Below are positions 1-6,903 of a stretch of DNA of 64,000 bases, in pieces. Numbering within the stretch: position 1 is the first letter of the stretch; every line of letters begins with the position of its first letter. The notes beneath the pieces were generated by a model that saw only the letters and a program-made list of their open reading frames with translations, made no database searches and was not told the DNA's origin. The translations under genes were made by a program, and so were the position numbers. The stretch is taken from the NCBI RefSeq assembly GCF_964266745.1, contig NZ_CAXWGX010000001.1, forward strand, positions 124,001 to 188,000, read 5' to 3'. Source of the DNA: Propionicimonas sp020161015 (GTDB lineage Bacteria; Actinomycetota; Actinomycetes; Propionibacteriales; Propionibacteriaceae).

Positions 1-1074
1 AGCGTGTTCGGCGGGCTCGGCCTCGTCGCGTACGGCTCCGGCCTGCTGCTGATGCCGCGCGACGGGCAGGCGGAGATGCCGGTGCGGCGGATCCTCCCGT
101 TCACCCGGAACTGGTCGACCGGCGCGGTGGTCGCCGCCACCATCGCGACGGCGGTCGTGGTGCTCGCGATCGGCGGCTTCAACGGCATCGGCCTCGGCCC
201 TGCCGTGGTGATCTTCCTCGTCTGGTTCTTCGGGTTCCGCGGACGCGGCTCGCGGGTCCCCACTCCCCCGCCCGAGCCCACTCCCTTCGAGCGCGCGGCG
301 GAGAACTGGCGCGTGCGGCTCGTCGAGCAGCAGACGCCGGGGTACGAGTCGACGGCGCTCGCCGCGCCGGAGACGCAGCGGTGGGAGCAGCCGTACACCG
401 ACCCGGCCTCCGATCTCGCCGTCCGCGACGACGACCTCCCTGCGCAGGTGCCCGTCCGGCGGACGCGACGCAGCTGGCGGCTGTGGTGGCTCGCGCTGGT
501 CCTGGTCGGGAGTGCGGTGCTGGCGGTCACCCTCCTCGGGCTCGCCGGGTTCCCCGCCACCCCTCTCGCCTACGCCTCCGCCGTCCTGGCGGGCCTGGGG
601 CTCACCCTGCTCGCGTCCACCCGCCCGGGTCGCCCGCCCCTCCTGCTGCCGGCCACGATCGTCGCGGCCGTGGCCACCGCGAACCTGCTGGTCGCCTCCC
701 ACGGGCTGCAGCCGCCGTCGGTCGGCGAGCAGGTGCACCGGTTCGCCTCGGGTGCCCAGATGCCGCGGCAGCTCGACCTCACGGCCGGCGACCTGACCGT
801 CGACCTGACCGGCCTCGCGCTGGCCGGGGACCAGTCGCTCGACGTCCACGTCGGCGCAGGGCAACTCACCCTCCAGGTGCCCAGTGATGTCACGGTGGTC
901 GTCGACTGGACGGTCAAGGCCGGCGAGGCGCACACCACGGACGGGACGCGGACCGAGAGCCGTGACGGGCTCGACCTTTCCGGGGCCACCACCTACGCGG
1001 CGGCAGACCCTGACGCCCCCGTGCTGCACGTCAGGGCAACCGTCGACCTCGGCGAACTGGACGTGACGCGATGA
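1..1074 (+). CDS. PspC-type membrane protein, 5' end cut by window edge
   Basis: The reading frame is open from base 1, so the true start lies outside the window; the GTG at 4 is internal. The first visible residues (GGLGLVAYGSGLLLMP) resemble the end of a PspC domain, whose last helix ends in a similar LLLP motif. Two further hydrophobic helices follow before about residue 80, then a hydrophilic linker to about 155 and three more helices to about 235. The last 110 residues are polar and beta-rich and may be an outer-face domain like the LiaF C-terminal region. PspC proteins in actinobacteria usually sit by an envelope-stress sensor kinase; none is visible here. The stop overlaps the next gene by 4 bases. 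Function is inferred from family resemblance only. Confidence 0.7.
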   Translation, partial: SVFGGLGLVAYGSGLLLMPRDGQAEMPVRRILPFTRNWSTGAVVAATIATAVVVLAIGGFNGIGLGPAVVIFLVWFFGFRGRGSRVPTPPPEPTPFERAAENWRVRLVEQQTPGYESTALAAPETQRWEQPYTDPASDLAVRDDDLPAQVPVRRTRRSWRLWWLALVLVGSAVLAVTLLGLAGFPATPLAYASAVLAGLGLTLLASTRPGRPPLLLPATIVAAVATANLLVASHGLQPPSVGEQVHRFASGAQMPRQLDLTAGDLTVDLTGLALAGDQSLDVHVGAGQLTLQVPSDVTVVVDWTVKAGEAHTTDGTRTESRDGLDLSGATTYAAADPDAPVLHVRATVDLGELDVTR

Positions 1075-1244
1075 GCCGCGACCGCGCCGCCTTCGCCTTC
1101 GGGCTGCTGGCCCTCGTCCTCGCGGGCCTCGGCCTGTGGTCCGCCTACGGACGGGTCGACTGGCAGCTGGCCGGAATGCTCGCCCCCGTCGTGATGGTCG
1201 TCGCGGGGATCGGCATCCTCGTCCTCTCCCGACGGCCCCACTGA
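1071..1244 (+). CDS. small two-helix membrane protein (57 aa)
   Basis: The ATG overlaps the TGA of the upstream gene (ATGA), so the two are translationally coupled. The product has two hydrophobic helices (about residues 7-25 and 33-53) separated by a short polar loop, and a basic tail ending RRPH. I recognise no family. Position between two PspC-type genes suggests a role in the same envelope-stress cluster. It is too short for a default gene caller, but codon use and coupling support a real gene. Confidence 0.6.
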   Translation: MSRDRAAFAFGLLALVLAGLGLWSAYGRVDWQLAGMLAPVVMVVAGIGILVLSRRPH

Positions 1245-1281
1245 TCACCCACAAGAGATTTCACGAAAGGAAACAACCACC

Positions 1282-1551
1282 ATGAAGCAACCCCTCACCC
1301 GCTCCTCGAGCGACAAGTTCATCGCCGGCGTCTGCGGCGGTGTGGCCCGCTCCCTGGGCATCGACTCCGGCCTGGTCCGGATCCTCACGGTCGTGCTGTC
1401 GCTGTTCTTCGGCGTCGTGATCGCGATCTACGTCGCCCTTTGGCTCGTCCTGCCCCTGGAGGAGGGCGGCCCGACCGGCTTCGACGAGCTGAAGAAGATG
1501 TTCGGCGGCAACTCCGGCAACACCAACAGCGGGAACAGCGACTTCCGCTGA
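1282..1551 (+). CDS. stand-alone PspC domain protein
   Basis: An 89-residue protein. Residues 5-60 form a canonical PspC domain: a KFIAGVCGGVARSLG start, an amphipathic segment with R at the VRIL motif, and one hydrophobic helix ending LWLVLPLEE. The remaining 30 residues are Gly/Asn/Ser-rich. PspC proteins are membrane proteins linked to phage-shock or envelope-stress signalling. The start is supported by an AAAGGA ribosome-binding site 10-15 bases upstream. It follows the two membrane genes by 37 bases on the same strand and ends at a strong bidirectional hairpin. Confidence 0.85.
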   Translation: MKQPLTRSSSDKFIAGVCGGVARSLGIDSGLVRILTVVLSLFFGVVIAIYVALWLVLPLEEGGPTGFDELKKMFGGNSGNTNSGNSDFR

Positions 1552-1560
1552 CCCACACCA

Positions 1561-1609
1561 GCACGAGCGGTGAGGGCGGTGACACCACCGTCCCTCACCG
1601 CTCGTGTGC
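1561..1609. terminator. bidirectional hairpin between PspC gene and guaA
   Basis: An extended inverted repeat: CACGAGCGGTGAGGG pairs with CCCTCACCGCTCGTG, with an inner CGGTG/CACCG stem. It lies between two convergent genes, so it probably stops transcription from both sides. No clear U-tract, as is common in high-GC actinobacteria. Confidence 0.75.
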
Positions 1610-1623
1610 TGTCAGGGCGCGCC

Positions 1624-3177
1624 CTACTCCCACTCGATGGTGCCCGGGGGCTTGCTGGTGACGTCCAGCACCACCCGGTTGACCTCCGGGACCTCGTTCG
1701 TGATGCGGGTGCTGATCCGCTCGAGCAGGTCGTAGGGCAGGCGGCTCCAGTCGGCGGTCATCGCGTCCTCGCTGGAGACCGGCCGCAGCACGATCGGGTG
1801 CCCGTAGGTGCGCCCGTCGCCCTGGACGCCGACGGAGCGGACGTCGGCCAGCAGCACCACGGGGAACTGCCAGATCGCGCCGTCGAGCCCGGCGGCGGTG
1901 GTCTCGGCCCGCACGATCGCGTCGGCGGCCCGCAGGATGCGCAGCCGCTCCGCGTCCACGGCCCCCACGATGCGGATGCCCAGGCCGGGCCCGGGGAACG
2001 GGTGCCGGCCCACGATGTGCTCGGGGAGGCCCAGTTGGCGACCGACCTCGCGCACCTCGTCCTTGAACAGGGTGCGCAGCGGCTCGATGAGCCGGAACTG
2101 GAGGTCGTCGGGAAGGCCGCCCACGTTGTGGTGACTCTTGATGTTGGCCGCGCCCTCTCCACCCCCGGACTCGACCACGTCGGGGTAGAGGGTGCCCTGC
2201 ACGAGGTAGTCGATCGGCCCCTCGGCGTTGACCCGGCGCGCCGCGTCCTCGAAGGTCCGGATGAACTCCCGTCCGATGATCTTGCGCTTGGCCTCCGGGT
2301 CGCTCACCCCCGCGAGCGCGCCCAGGAACCGCTCCTGCTCGTTCGCGACGACGAGGTGCACCCCGGTGGAGGCGACGAAGTCCTGCTCCACGCGCTCGGC
2401 CTCGCCCTCGCGCAGCAGGCCGTGGTCGACGAACACGCACGTGAGCTGGTCGCCGATCGCCCGCTGGACGATCGCCGCCGCCACCGCGGAGTCGACGCCG
2501 CCGGACAGGGCGCAGAGCACGCGCGCATCCCCGACCTCGGCCCGGACGCGGGCGACCTGCTCGTCGGCGATGTTGGCCGACGTCCACGTGGGACGGCAGC
2601 CGGCGAGGTCGTACAGGAAGTGCTCCAGGACGCGCTGGCCGTGCTCGGAGTGGAGCACCTCCGGGTGCCACTGGACGCCCGCAAGGCGGCGGTCCGTGTC
2701 CTCGAAGGCAGCGACGGTCGCGCGCGGCGACCGGGCGGTGACGGTGAAGCCGGCCGGGGCGGCGGTGACCTCGTCGCCGTGGGACATCCAGGAGGTGAGC
2801 TCGGACGGCAGGCCCTCCAGCAGTCGTCCCGGGGCGAGCACCTCGACGCGGGTGCGACCGTACTCGCGCTGGCCGGTACGGGCGACGGTCCCGCCGAGCG
2901 CCTGGGCCATCGCCATGAAGCCGTAGCAGATGCCGAAGACCGGCACCCCGGCAGCGAGCAGGGACGCGTCCAGCTGCGGGGCACCGGGCTCGTACACCGA
3001 ACTGGGCCCGCCGGAGAGGATGACCGCCTTCGGCCCGCGGGCCAGCACCTCCGCGACCGGCATCGTGTGCGGGACGATCTCGGAGTAGACCCTCGCCTCA
3101 CGGACCCGCCGGGCGATGAGTTGGGCGTACTGGGCGCCGTAGTCGACGACCAGCACCAGATCGTGATCTGCGCTCAT
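1624..3177 (-). CDS. guaA: GMP synthase (glutamine-hydrolysing)
   Basis: Converts XMP to GMP with glutamine and ATP, the last step of guanine nucleotide synthesis in the cytosol. The 517 aa length is normal. The class I glutamine amidotransferase domain is at the N-terminus with the nucleophile Cys84 in FGICYG. The ATP pyrophosphatase domain carries the P-loop-like SGGVDS motif near residue 225, and the C-terminal dimerisation domain ends in the typical TIEWE. The frame stays open far upstream, but the family start MSADHD is the first sensible ATG and has a TAGACT box 7 bases before it, which points to a leaderless mRNA. guaB and guaB3 lie 7 kb away on the opposite strand. Confidence 0.97.
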   Translation of the reverse strand: MSADHDLVLVVDYGAQYAQLIARRVREARVYSEIVPHTMPVAEVLARGPKAVILSGGPSSVYEPGAPQLDASLLAAGVPVFGICYGFMAMAQALGGTVARTGQREYGRTRVEVLAPGRLLEGLPSELTSWMSHGDEVTAAPAGFTVTARSPRATVAAFEDTDRRLAGVQWHPEVLHSEHGQRVLEHFLYDLAGCRPTWTSANIADEQVARVRAEVGDARVLCALSGGVDSAVAAAIVQRAIGDQLTCVFVDHGLLREGEAERVEQDFVASTGVHLVVANEQERFLGALAGVSDPEAKRKIIGREFIRTFEDAARRVNAEGPIDYLVQGTLYPDVVESGGGEGAANIKSHHNVGGLPDDLQFRLIEPLRTLFKDEVREVGRQLGLPEHIVGRHPFPGPGLGIRIVGAVDAERLRILRAADAIVRAETTAAGLDGAIWQFPVVLLADVRSVGVQGDGRTYGHPIVLRPVSSEDAMTADWSRLPYDLLERISTRITNEVPEVNRVVLDVTSKPPGTIEWE

Positions 3178-3184
3178 GGCGGGA

Positions 3185-3190
3185 AGTCTA
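3185..3190 (-). promoter_or_regulatory. -10 box of leaderless guaA
   Basis: TAGACT (minus strand) lies exactly 7 bases before the guaA ATG, so transcription would begin at or next to the start codon. There is no Shine-Dalgarno sequence in between. Confidence 0.55.
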
Positions 3191-3245
3191 GGGCCGCGGC
3201 ACCGGGGCGCCGGACGCCTGCCCGCTCTCGGATGGCAAGACACGG

Positions 3246-3275
3246 TTGACCGTTCAACGGACGCGCCGCTACCCT
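3246..3275 (+). promoter_or_regulatory. promoter of the cysteine leader peptide/metY operon
   Basis: TTGACC (3246-3251), an 18-base spacer and TACCCT (3270-3275) form a good sigma-A-type promoter. The expected start site, 7 bases past the -10 box, is the A of the leader-peptide ATG at 3282, so the leader peptide would be translated from a leaderless mRNA. Confidence 0.65.
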
Positions 3276-3281
3276 CCAGCC

Positions 3282-3353
3282 ATGACCTCGACGAGCCCCG
3301 CAACCATGTGTTGCTCTTGTGCGCCGTCGATGGCCTGTTGTCGAATGCGCTGA
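3282..3353 (+). CDS. cysteine-rich leader peptide (23 aa) upstream of metY-cysK-cysE
   Basis: A complete small ORF starting at the predicted transcription start. Its 23 residues include five cysteines (positions 10, 11, 13, 19, 20) and four methionines (1, 9, 17, 22), far above chance for a genome this GC-rich. It sits 118 bases before a gene making homocysteine or cysteine from sulfide, followed by cysK and cysE. In mycobacteria, leaderless polycysteine upstream ORFs attenuate cysteine-synthesis genes; this has the same design. Its product is probably not functional in itself: the act of translating the Cys codons would be the sensor. Expression is not proven from sequence alone. Confidence 0.65.
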   Translation: MTSTSPATMCCSCAPSMACCRMR

Positions 3354-3468
3354 CCAGCCGCGCCCGAAACACCGACGACACCACCATCGGATCCCCCACG
3401 CGGGACCCCTCACCCATGCCCTCGGGCGGCCACGAAGGCCGTCCAGCAAACGCAGCACAACCAGGAGC
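3313..3468 (+). promoter_or_regulatory. putative attenuator: Cys codons pair with the metY ribosome-binding site
   Basis: GCUCUU (3313-3318), inside the Cys codon run, can pair with AGGAGC (3463-3468), the metY ribosome-binding site, including one G-U pair. The adjacent GUGC (3319-3322) can pair with GCAC (3455-3458). An independent local hairpin (GGGCGGCC/GGCCGTCC, 3424-3444) lies between. A ribosome slowed on Cys codons would keep the binding site free; fast passage would allow it to be masked. The pairing was found by eye and has not been folded computationally. Confidence 0.4.
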
Positions 3469-3471
3469 GAC

Positions 3472-4755
3472 ATGTCCTACCATCCCGACACCCTGAGCGT
3501 CCACGCCGGACAGGAGGAGGCCGACCCGGCCACCAACGCCCGCGCGGTGCCGATCTACCAGACCACCTCCTACGTGTTCGACGACACCGAGCACGCCGCC
3601 GACCTGTTCGCCCTGCGGGTGCCGGGCAACATCTACACCCGGATCATGAACCCGACCCAGAGCGTGTTCGAGACCCGGCTCACCGCGCTCGAGGGGGGCG
3701 TCGGAGCCCTGGCCACCGCCTCCGGCGCCGCGGCCATCACCTACGCGGTGCTGAACCTGACCTACGCCGGCGACAACATCGTCGCGCTGTCGACGCTCTA
3801 CGGCGGCACCTACGCGCTGTTCGCCCATACCCTGCCCCAGTACGGGGTGACCGTGCGCTTCGTCGACCCGAACAAGCCCGGGGACCTCGCGGCCGCGGTC
3901 GACGACCGGACCCGCCTGGTGTTCGGCGAGACGATCGGCAACCCGGCCATCAACGTGATCGACCTCGACGCCTGGAGCGAGGCCGCGCACGCCCTCGGAC
4001 TGCCGTTCATCGTGGACGCCACCGTCACCACCCCGATCCTGGCGAAGGTGTTCGAGCACGGCGTCGACGTCGCCGTCCACTCCGCGACCAAGTACATCGG
4101 CGGCCACGGGACGTCGGTCGGCGGCATCATCGTCGACTCGGGGAACTTCGACTGGGCCGCCCACGCCGACCGCTTCCCCGGCCTCACCGCGCCCGACCCG
4201 GCCTACCACGGCGTGGTGTGGACCGACGCCGCCGGCCCGGCCGCCTACATCATCCGGGCGCGCACCGTGCTGCTGCGCAACACCGGCGCGGCGGTCTCCC
4301 CGTTCAACTCCTGGCTGTTCCTCCAGGGGCTGGAGACCCTCCACCTCCGCCTCGAGCGCCACTCGGCCAACGCCCTCGCCGTGGCGACCTACCTCGAGGG
4401 CCACGAGAAGGTGGCCTGGGTGAACTACCCGGGCCTCGACTCCTCCCCGTACAAGGCCGTGGCCGACCGGGTCTTCACCGGGCGCGGCTACGGCGGCATC
4501 CTGGCCTTCGGGCTGAAGGCCGGACGCGAGGCCGGCTCGACCTTCATCGAGTCGCTGGAGCTGTTCTCGCACCTGGCGAACATCGGGGACGCGAAGTCGC
4601 TCGCGATCCACAACGCGACGACGACCCACTCCCAGCTGACCGAGGACGAACTGGTCGCGGCCGGCGTGGCCCCGGAGATGGTGCGCCTCAGCCTCGGCAT
4701 CGAGCACGTCGACGACCTGATCGCCGACCTCGACCAGGCGCTGGCCCGGATCTGA
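3472..4755 (+). CDS. metY: O-acetylhomoserine aminocarboxypropyltransferase (sulfhydrylase)
   Basis: A PLP enzyme of the Cys/Met metabolism family that makes homocysteine from O-acetylhomoserine and sulfide. The protein has 427 aa, the usual length. The N-terminus (TLSVHAGQ) is typical, and the PLP lysine is Lys207 in SATKYIGGHG. The long insert-containing C-terminal half and PFNSWLFLQGLETL motif favour MetY over MetB or cystathionine lyases. The ATG at 3472 has AGGAG 5 bases upstream; longer in-frame starts would run through the leader peptide region and are rejected. First structural gene of a metY-cysK-cysE operon. Confidence 0.93.
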   Translation: MSYHPDTLSVHAGQEEADPATNARAVPIYQTTSYVFDDTEHAADLFALRVPGNIYTRIMNPTQSVFETRLTALEGGVGALATASGAAAITYAVLNLTYAGDNIVALSTLYGGTYALFAHTLPQYGVTVRFVDPNKPGDLAAAVDDRTRLVFGETIGNPAINVIDLDAWSEAAHALGLPFIVDATVTTPILAKVFEHGVDVAVHSATKYIGGHGTSVGGIIVDSGNFDWAAHADRFPGLTAPDPAYHGVVWTDAAGPAAYIIRARTVLLRNTGAAVSPFNSWLFLQGLETLHLRLERHSANALAVATYLEGHEKVAWVNYPGLDSSPYKAVADRVFTGRGYGGILAFGLKAGREAGSTFIESLELFSHLANIGDAKSLAIHNATTTHSQLTEDELVAAGVAPEMVRLSLGIEHVDDLIADLDQALARI

Positions 4756-4802
4756 CCGACAACAACCGACGACACGACAAAGGAAAAGGCGGACTAACGA
4801 CC

Positions 4803-5735
4803 ATGGCGTACTTCGAGGACGCGACCCGGCTCATCGGGCGCACCCCGCTGGTGAAGATCAACCGGCTCTACGGCGACAGCACCGCGCTGGTGCTGGCGAA
4901 GCTGGAGTTCTACAACCCCGCGAACTCGGTGAAGGACCGCATCGGCGTGGCGATCATCGACGCCGCCGAGGCGTCCGGTGAGCTCCAGCCGGGCGGCACG
5001 ATCGTGGAGGGCACCTCGGGCAACACCGGGATCGCGCTCGCGTTCGTGGGCGCGGCGCGCGGCTACAAGGTCATCCTGACGATGCCCGAGACGATGTCGA
5101 AGGAGCGGCGGGCGCTGCTGCGGGCCTTCGGCGCCGAGCTGGTGCTCACCCCGGGCCCGGAGGGCATGAAGGGCGCGGTCGCCCGCGCGGAGCAGATCGC
5201 GGCAGAGACCCCCGGAGCGGTGCTGGCCCGCCAGTTCGCCAACCCGGCCAACCCAGACATCCACCGGCGCACCACGGCAGAGGAGATCTGGGCCGACACC
5301 GACGGCACCGTCGACTACGTGGTGGCCGGCGTCGGCACCGGCGGCACGATCACCGGTGTGGGCCAGGTGCTGAAGGAGCGCAAGCCGGAGGTCCGGATCG
5401 TCGCCGTCGAGCCGGCCGAGTCCCCGCTGCTGTCCGGCGGCCAGCCCGGCCCGCACAAGATCCAGGGCATCGGGGCGAACTTCGTGCCCGACATCCTCGA
5501 CCGGTCGGTGATCGACGAGGTGCTGCCGCAGTCCAGCGAGACCGCGGTGGAGTGGGCCCGCCGGGCCGCCCGTGAGGAGGGCCTGCTGGTCGGCATCTCC
5601 TCCGGCGCTGCGCTCGCCGCGGCCGGCGAACTCGCCGCCAGGGAGGAGAACGCGGGCAAGACCATCGTGGTCGTCGTCCCATCCTTCGGAGAGAGGTACT
5701 TGTCCACCGTGCTGTACGCGGATCTACTGGACTAG
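4803..5735 (+). CDS. cysK: cysteine synthase (O-acetylserine sulfhydrylase)
   Basis: A PLP-dependent enzyme that forms cysteine from O-acetylserine and sulfide; 310 aa as usual. The PLP lysine is Lys44 in NSVKDR. The substrate loop is TSGNTGIAL, followed by the phosphate-binding Gly-rich loop GVGTGGTITG. The tail FGERYLSTVLY matches the family. It follows metY by 47 bases, and its TAG shares one base with the GTG of cysE, so the acetyltransferase and the synthase that together form the cysteine synthase complex are translationally coupled. Confidence 0.96.
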   Translation: MAYFEDATRLIGRTPLVKINRLYGDSTALVLAKLEFYNPANSVKDRIGVAIIDAAEASGELQPGGTIVEGTSGNTGIALAFVGAARGYKVILTMPETMSKERRALLRAFGAELVLTPGPEGMKGAVARAEQIAAETPGAVLARQFANPANPDIHRRTTAEEIWADTDGTVDYVVAGVGTGGTITGVGQVLKERKPEVRIVAVEPAESPLLSGGQPGPHKIQGIGANFVPDILDRSVIDEVLPQSSETAVEWARRAAREEGLLVGISSGAALAAAGELAAREENAGKTIVVVVPSFGERYLSTVLYADLLD

Positions 5736-6289
5736 TGCACCTGACCCTGCCCCGACGCGCGTGGGCGCGCATCCAGGAGGACCTCGACACCGCGATGCGG
5801 GAGGACCCGGCCGCCACCTCGAAGGTGCTGGTCGCCCTGACCTACCCCGGGATCCACGCAGTGTGGATCCACCGGCTGTGCCACCGGCTGTGGACCACCA
5901 CCCCGGCGCTGCGCCCCCTGGCCCGACTGCTCTCGCAGTGGTCCAGGGGGCTCACCGGCATCGAGATCCACCCGGGCGCGGTCATCGGGCGACGCTTCTT
6001 CATCGACCACGGGATGGGCGTCGTGATCGGCGAGACCGCGCAGATCGGCGACGACGTGCTGATGTACCACCAGGTCACCCTCGGCGGGCGCAGCCGGGGC
6101 AGGTTCAAGCGCCATCCGACGATCGGCAACAACGTGCTGCTGGGGGCCGGCGCCAAGATCATCGGGCCGATCACGATCGGCGACGGCACCAAGATCGGCG
6201 CCAACGCCCTCGTGGTGAAGGACGTGCCGCCGAACTCCGTGGTGACCGGCATCCCCGCGAACACGATCCCGGGCGACGTCATCGCCTGA
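5735..6289 (+). CDS. cysE: serine O-acetyltransferase
   Basis: Acetylates serine with acetyl-CoA to give O-acetylserine, the cysK substrate. At 184 aa it is the short form common in Gram-positives. The N-terminal helical part (to about residue 60) is followed by a left-handed beta-helix of hexapeptide repeats, with the catalytic FIDHGMGVVIGETA segment and HHQVTLGG-like motif (YHQVTLGG). The GTG start overlaps the cysK stop by one base. In this family the C-terminus inserts into the CysK active site; here the protein ends in Ile-Ala, so a classic C-terminal Ile is only penultimate. Confidence 0.94.
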   Translation: MHLTLPRRAWARIQEDLDTAMREDPAATSKVLVALTYPGIHAVWIHRLCHRLWTTTPALRPLARLLSQWSRGLTGIEIHPGAVIGRRFFIDHGMGVVIGETAQIGDDVLMYHQVTLGGRSRGRFKRHPTIGNNVLLGAGAKIIGPITIGDGTKIGANALVVKDVPPNSVVTGIPANTIPGDVIA

Positions 6290-6296
6290 GCGGTCC

Positions 6297-6302
6297 TAGA
6301 GT
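6297..6302 (+). promoter_or_regulatory. -10 box, leaderless small membrane protein
   Basis: TAGAGT followed by 6 bases and the ATG at 6309. No Shine-Dalgarno sequence is present, so the next gene is probably transcribed from its own start codon. Confidence 0.45.
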
Positions 6303-6308
6303 GCTGCC

Positions 6309-6599
6309 ATGAGCCCACTCTCCTACGACCCGAAGACCACGGTCGGCGGTGCCGCCGCCACCTTGACCATGGCAGGGCTGGCGATCGGGCTCATCGCCGG
6401 GCTGGTGGCACCGCTCTACGCGATCATCGCCGGCGTGGCCGGCGTCGTGGTGGCCGGAGCGTTCTGGTTCATCCCTGCGACGTCGTGGCAACCGCGGACG
6501 ATCGCGCGCCTGGGGCTCGGGCTCGTCGTCGGCGCCGCGCTGTCCTACGCGCTGGCGAGGCTCGGGTTGCTGCCGCAGGGCGTGCTCGGCCCCCGCTAG
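6309..6599 (+). CDS. small membrane protein of unknown function (96 aa)
   Basis: The sequence holds three to four hydrophobic stretches: residues 14-35, 37-56 and 68-85, the last rich in Gly/Leu. No motif that I recognise. Leaderless start inferred from the TAnnnT box 6 bases before the ATG. It lies 19 bases after cysE and 9 bases before the chorismate mutase start on the same strand; all three may still be partly co-transcribed. The DNA shows the same GC-biased codon use as its neighbours. Confidence 0.65.
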   Translation: MSPLSYDPKTTVGGAAATLTMAGLAIGLIAGLVAPLYAIIAGVAGVVVAGAFWFIPATSWQPRTIARLGLGLVVGAALSYALARLGLLPQGVLGPR

Positions 6600-6602
6600 G
6601 CT
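6597..6602 (+). promoter_or_regulatory. -10 box, leaderless chorismate mutase
   Basis: TAGGCT then 6 bases and the GTG at 6609. The box overlaps the stop codon of the preceding gene, giving the mutase its own promoter. Confidence 0.45.
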
Positions 6603-6608
6603 GAACGC

Positions 6609-6893
6609 GTGCAGAGCGACCCCGAACTCGAGCGGCTCCGCGGCTCCATCGACAACCTCGACGCGGCGATCATCTGCCTGCTCGCCGAGCGGTTCAAGAT
6701 CACCCAGCGGGTCGGCCTCCTCAAGCGCGAGCGCGGGCTGGCGGCCGCCGACCCCGAGCGCGAGGTGCAGCAGATCGCCCGGCTGCGCGAACTGGCGCAC
6801 GGCGCCAACCTCGACCCGGAGTTCGCCGAGAAGTGGCTGAACTTCGTGGTCGCGGAAGTGGTCCGCCACCACGAGGCGATCGCGGCCGAGTAG
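6609..6893 (+). CDS. chorismate mutase, AroQ type
   Basis: Converts chorismate to prephenate, the branch step to phenylalanine and tyrosine. The 94 aa all-helical protein has the AroQ pattern: LRGSIDNLDAAIICLLAERF (residues 10-29) with the active-site Arg11, then the KITQRVGLLKRE segment with Arg and Lys ligands, and a closing helix EFAEKWLNFVVAEVVRHHE. It has no signal peptide, so it is the cytosolic form. GTG start with a -10 box 6 bases upstream. Short actinobacterial mutases of this kind are often activated by binding DAHP synthase; no aroG is in the window. Confidence 0.9.
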   Translation: MQSDPELERLRGSIDNLDAAIICLLAERFKITQRVGLLKRERGLAAADPEREVQQIARLRELAHGANLDPEFAEKWLNFVVAEVVRHHEAIAAE

Positions 6894-6903
6894 CACGCCC
6901 TCC

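Noticed and set aside
1570..3249. 559-codon open frame antisense to guaA
   Set aside because: Composition is shadow-like (high Arg/Gly/Asp, no domain) and it covers a clear GMP synthase on the other strand.
3424..3444. GGGCGGCC/GGCCGTCC hairpin as a terminator before metY
   Set aside because: No U-tract and only about 28 bases from the metY start; more likely part of the leader structure.
3354..3471. SAM riboswitch upstream of metY
   Set aside because: No SAM-I, SAM-II or SAM-IV core was recognised; the Cys-rich ORF explains the leader better.
1624..4707. 1027-codon frame that would fuse extra sequence to GuaA
   Set aside because: The extra N-terminal 510 codons are antisense to metY; the family start and a -10 box are at 3177.
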